Source of the DNA: Trueperaceae bacterium
Lineage (GTDB): Bacteria; Deinococcota; Deinococci; Deinococcales; Trueperaceae
NCBI GenBank assembly: GCA_024636105.1
Contig: JAGXHO010000269.1
Span: 1-7,900 of the forward strand
Reading direction: 5' to 3'
Length of the DNA: 7,900 bases
Shown in pieces: positions 6,016-7,900 of this stretch (position 1 is the first letter of the stretch; each line of letters opens with the position of its first letter). The position numbers and the translations under genes are program-made. The notes under the pieces were generated by a model. That model did no database searches, was not told the origin of the DNA, and worked only from the letters and a program-made list of their open reading frames with translations.

Positions 6016-6021
6016 ACCATA
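6016..6021 (-). promoter_or_regulatory. Candidate leaderless -10 element (TATGGT) for tatD
   Basis: On the minus strand TATGGT (TAnnnT) ends 5 bases before the GTG at 6010. As with the other two minus-strand candidates there is no recognisable -35 and no Shine-Dalgarno, fitting a message that begins at or near the start codon. Confidence 0.45.
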
Positions 6022-6065
6022 CCGGCCGGCCCCGCCGTGTGAGGTTCCCGTCAGAGCGTCGGCGC

Positions 6066-6071
6066 TAGCCT
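6066..6071 (+). promoter_or_regulatory. Candidate -10 element (TAGCCT) for the 58-aa gene
   Basis: TAGCCT (TAnnnT) sits 55 bases before the ATG at 6127, within GCTAGC (6064-6069). A transcript starting near 6078 would carry a leader of about 50 bases with its own ribosome binding site, unlike the leaderless candidates on the other strand. The best upstream -35 match (TTCCCG, 6045-6050, 15-base spacer) is poor. Confidence 0.3.
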
Positions 6072-6081
6072 TCGTGCATCT

Positions 6082-6122
6082 CGGGGCCAGAGCGCCCCGC
6101 CGCGATCTGCGTGAGGAGACGC
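6082..6122 (+). promoter_or_regulatory. Structured 5' leader: GC hairpin, then Shine-Dalgarno in a hairpin loop
   Basis: CGGGGC (6082-6087) pairs perfectly with GCCCCG (6094-6099) around a 6-base loop. Ten bases later GCGT (6109-6112) pairs with ACGC (6119-6122). The 6-base loop between them is exactly GAGGAG (6113-6118), the ribosome binding site of the 58-aa gene, 8 bases before its ATG. Pairing is read directly; function is inference, and short GC stems arise easily by chance here. Confidence 0.4.
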
Positions 6123-6126
6123 CGCC

Positions 6127-6303
6127 ATGCACCACCAGACCTATCGTCGGCAAGAGCCGCTTCGCTCGCTGAGCGACGACGAACTCAGCCGCATCATCGT
6201 CCGCTGCGAGAACGCGATCGCCGAGGGCACGGCCGAGATCAACGACTACGAAGCGTTCGTGCTCGCGCAGAAGGAGCTCGTCCGCCGCACCTGGTCGGAC
6301 TGA
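6127..6303 (+). CDS. Small 58-aa charged protein of unknown function
   Basis: I do not recognise this gene. It encodes MHHQTYRRQEPLRSLSDDEL followed by SRIIVRCENAIAEGTAEIND and YEAFVLAQKELVRRTWSD. The N-terminus is basic (His/Arg). From residue 15 on, the SDDEL helix cap begins a mostly helical, acidic-then-basic stretch, likely two helices split at EINDYEA (41-47). There is no signal peptide, membrane segment or metal motif (one Cys only). The gene is supported by an ATG with GAGGAG 8 bases upstream, by amino-acid content typical of a real protein, and by its neat fit in the space between tatD and rlpA. It is read divergently from tatD, and rlpA follows 64 bases downstream on the same strand, so the two may share a transcript. 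Confidence 0.7.
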   Translation: MHHQTYRRQEPLRSLSDDELSRIIVRCENAIAEGTAEINDYEAFVLAQKELVRRTWSD

Positions 6304-6328
6304 ACCGAGGCTTGGGAACGCGCCGGAC

Positions 6329-6358
6329 TTGCCGCCGGCCACGCCGGGGTGCCATCCT
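6329..6358 (+). promoter_or_regulatory. Candidate promoter for rlpA (TTGCCG, 18 bases, CATCCT)
   Basis: TTGCCG (6329-6334) and CATCCT (6353-6358) are spaced 18 bases, with the -10 ending 9 bases before the GTG start of rlpA at 6368. Both boxes are imperfect. A start near 6365 would give an almost leaderless message, which fits the absence of a good Shine-Dalgarno there. Confidence 0.3.
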
Positions 6359-6367
6359 GCGGCCATC

Positions 6368-7033
6368 GTGGTCCGCACCCGTTCCCCCATCCGTCGCGCC
6401 TCGGCGTCGATCGCGCTCGCCGCAGCGTGGCTCGCGCTCGCGCTGGCCGCGTGCGCTCCGGCCAGCACCGCCGCGCCCTCAGGGGCATCCGTCGAAGCGG
6501 CCCCTGCGGCCATCGCCGCCACGACCTTCACCGGCGGCGCGTCGTGGTACGGGCCCGGCTTCGCCGGCCGGCGCACCGCCAGCGGCGAGATCTTCGACCC
6601 CAGCGACCTCACCGCCGCGCACCGCACGCTCCCGTTCGGCACCCGCGTGCGGGTGACCGACCTCGAGACCGGCGCCAGCGTCGAGCTGCGCATCAACGAC
6701 CGCGGGCCGTTCCTCCCAGCGCGCGTGATCGACCTCTCGCGCGCCGGCGCGGAGGCGCTCAACGCGGTCGGGCGCGGCGTGATCGACGTGCGGGTGGAGG
6801 TCCTCGCCACCAACGGCGCCGCCCGGTTGGCGGTGGCCGCCGATCTGCGCGGGTTCGATGCGCGTTCTGCCCAGCATCGGCCGGGGCAGCTGCTGCTGCT
6901 GACGTCGGACCGCGTTGCCGAGCCGGTGTTGGTGCGCATCGTCGGGGGCGAGGCGGGCTCGGGGGCCGACCTCTTCGTGGCCCCCGAGCTCTACCTGGTC
7001 CTCGGACCGCTGGCGTCCGTCCGGAGCGACTGA
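6368..7033 (+). CDS. rlpA: RlpA-family septal ring lipoprotein / lytic transglycosylase, without SPOR domain
   Basis: Lipoprotein with a double-psi beta-barrel; in Pseudomonas RlpA is a lytic transglycosylase that cuts naked (stem-less) glycan strands at the septum. From the GTG at 6368 the 221-aa protein starts with a basic n-region (RTR...RR, 3-10) and a hydrophobic core (15-27), and ends in lipobox LAAC with the lipidated Cys29. A short Ala/Pro/Ser linker (30-51) leads to the barrel at about 54-146: GGASWYGPGFAGRRTASGE (56-74), TAAHRTLPFGTRVRV (82-96) and RINDRGPF (108-115), then RVIDLS. The catalytic-type residues Glu74, His85 and Asp111 are all present. The C-terminal 75 residues are not a recognisable SPOR domain, which many RlpAs use for septal binding. 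A TTG at 6329 would add 13 residues ahead of the n-region; with no Shine-Dalgarno and a worse signal peptide it is less likely. It ends 22 bases from the convergent trpA stop. Confidence 0.9.
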   Translation: MVRTRSPIRRASASIALAAAWLALALAACAPASTAAPSGASVEAAPAAIAATTFTGGASWYGPGFAGRRTASGEIFDPSDLTAAHRTLPFGTRVRVTDLETGASVELRINDRGPFLPARVIDLSRAGAEALNAVGRGVIDVRVEVLATNGAARLAVAADLRGFDARSAQHRPGQLLLLTSDRVAEPVLVRIVGGEAGSGADLFVAPELYLVLGPLASVRSD

Positions 7034-7055
7034 TCCGTTCGACCGTCCAGCCGAG

Positions 7056-7898
<843 letters not shown>

Positions 7899-7900
7899 CG

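Noticed and set aside
4707..6020. Minus-strand 437-codon open frame running through tatD and the DUF4258-like gene in another frame
   Set aside because: Extremely Arg/Pro/Gly-rich; it overlaps a certain TatD frame and has no motif.
6007..6939. Minus-strand 310-codon open frame opposite the 58-aa gene and rlpA
   Set aside because: Ser/Ala/Arg-rich shadow of the RlpA coding strand; no domain and no ribosome binding site.
7034..7055. Terminator between convergent rlpA and trpA
   Set aside because: No stem longer than 4 bases and no T-tract in the 22-base gap.

Overview
This is a gene-dense, GC-rich bacterial chromosome segment (roughly 70% G+C by eye) with ordinary housekeeping and envelope genes. 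No rRNA, tRNA, CRISPR array, insertion sequence or integrase is visible, and no gap between genes exceeds about 120 bases. Three signs point to the Deinococcota (Deinococcus-Thermus), probably a mesophilic high-GC branch such as Trueperaceae. The PilB ATPase has the unusual length (885 aa) and triple N-terminal GSPII/MshEN architecture known from Thermus PilF. TrpA closely resembles my memory of the Thermus enzyme. Several genes have a TAnnnT -10 hexamer only 5-6 bases before the start codon, as in the leaderless promoters common in Deinococcus. The lineage call is inference from memory, not a database result.

Layout. Bases 1-3426 (minus strand) hold a probable operon read right to left: a YqeG-family HAD phosphatase, then pilB (type IV pilus extension ATPase, overlapping it by 23 bases), then pilT (retraction ATPase, cut by the window edge). 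Bases 3488-4710 (minus) hold a coupled pair: an uncharacterised 90-aa protein whose stop overlaps the GTG start of an alpha/beta-hydrolase. That hydrolase has lost its catalytic serine (Gly119). At 4711-4796 a divergent spacer separates this pair from a plus-strand DUF4258-like gene (4797-5222). The stop codon of that gene shares a CTAG with the stop of the convergent minus-strand tatD (5219-6010). A second divergent spacer (6011-6126) leads to a 58-aa small protein (6127-6303) and rlpA, a lipoprotein septal-ring/lytic transglycosylase (6368-7033), both plus strand. Minus-strand trpA (7056-7859) closes the window, convergent with rlpA.

How the genes work together. PilB and PilT are the antagonistic extension and retraction motors of type IV pili. 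RlpA acts on peptidoglycan at the outer face of the cell. TatD (DNA/RNA repair or turnover) and TrpA (last steps of tryptophan synthesis) are housekeeping. I found no convincing evidence of a new multigene system. The observations most worth a second look are the serine-less hydrolase with its coupled partner of unknown function, the seven MshEN half-motifs in PilB, the repeated leaderless-type promoters, and the structured leader of the 58-aa gene.
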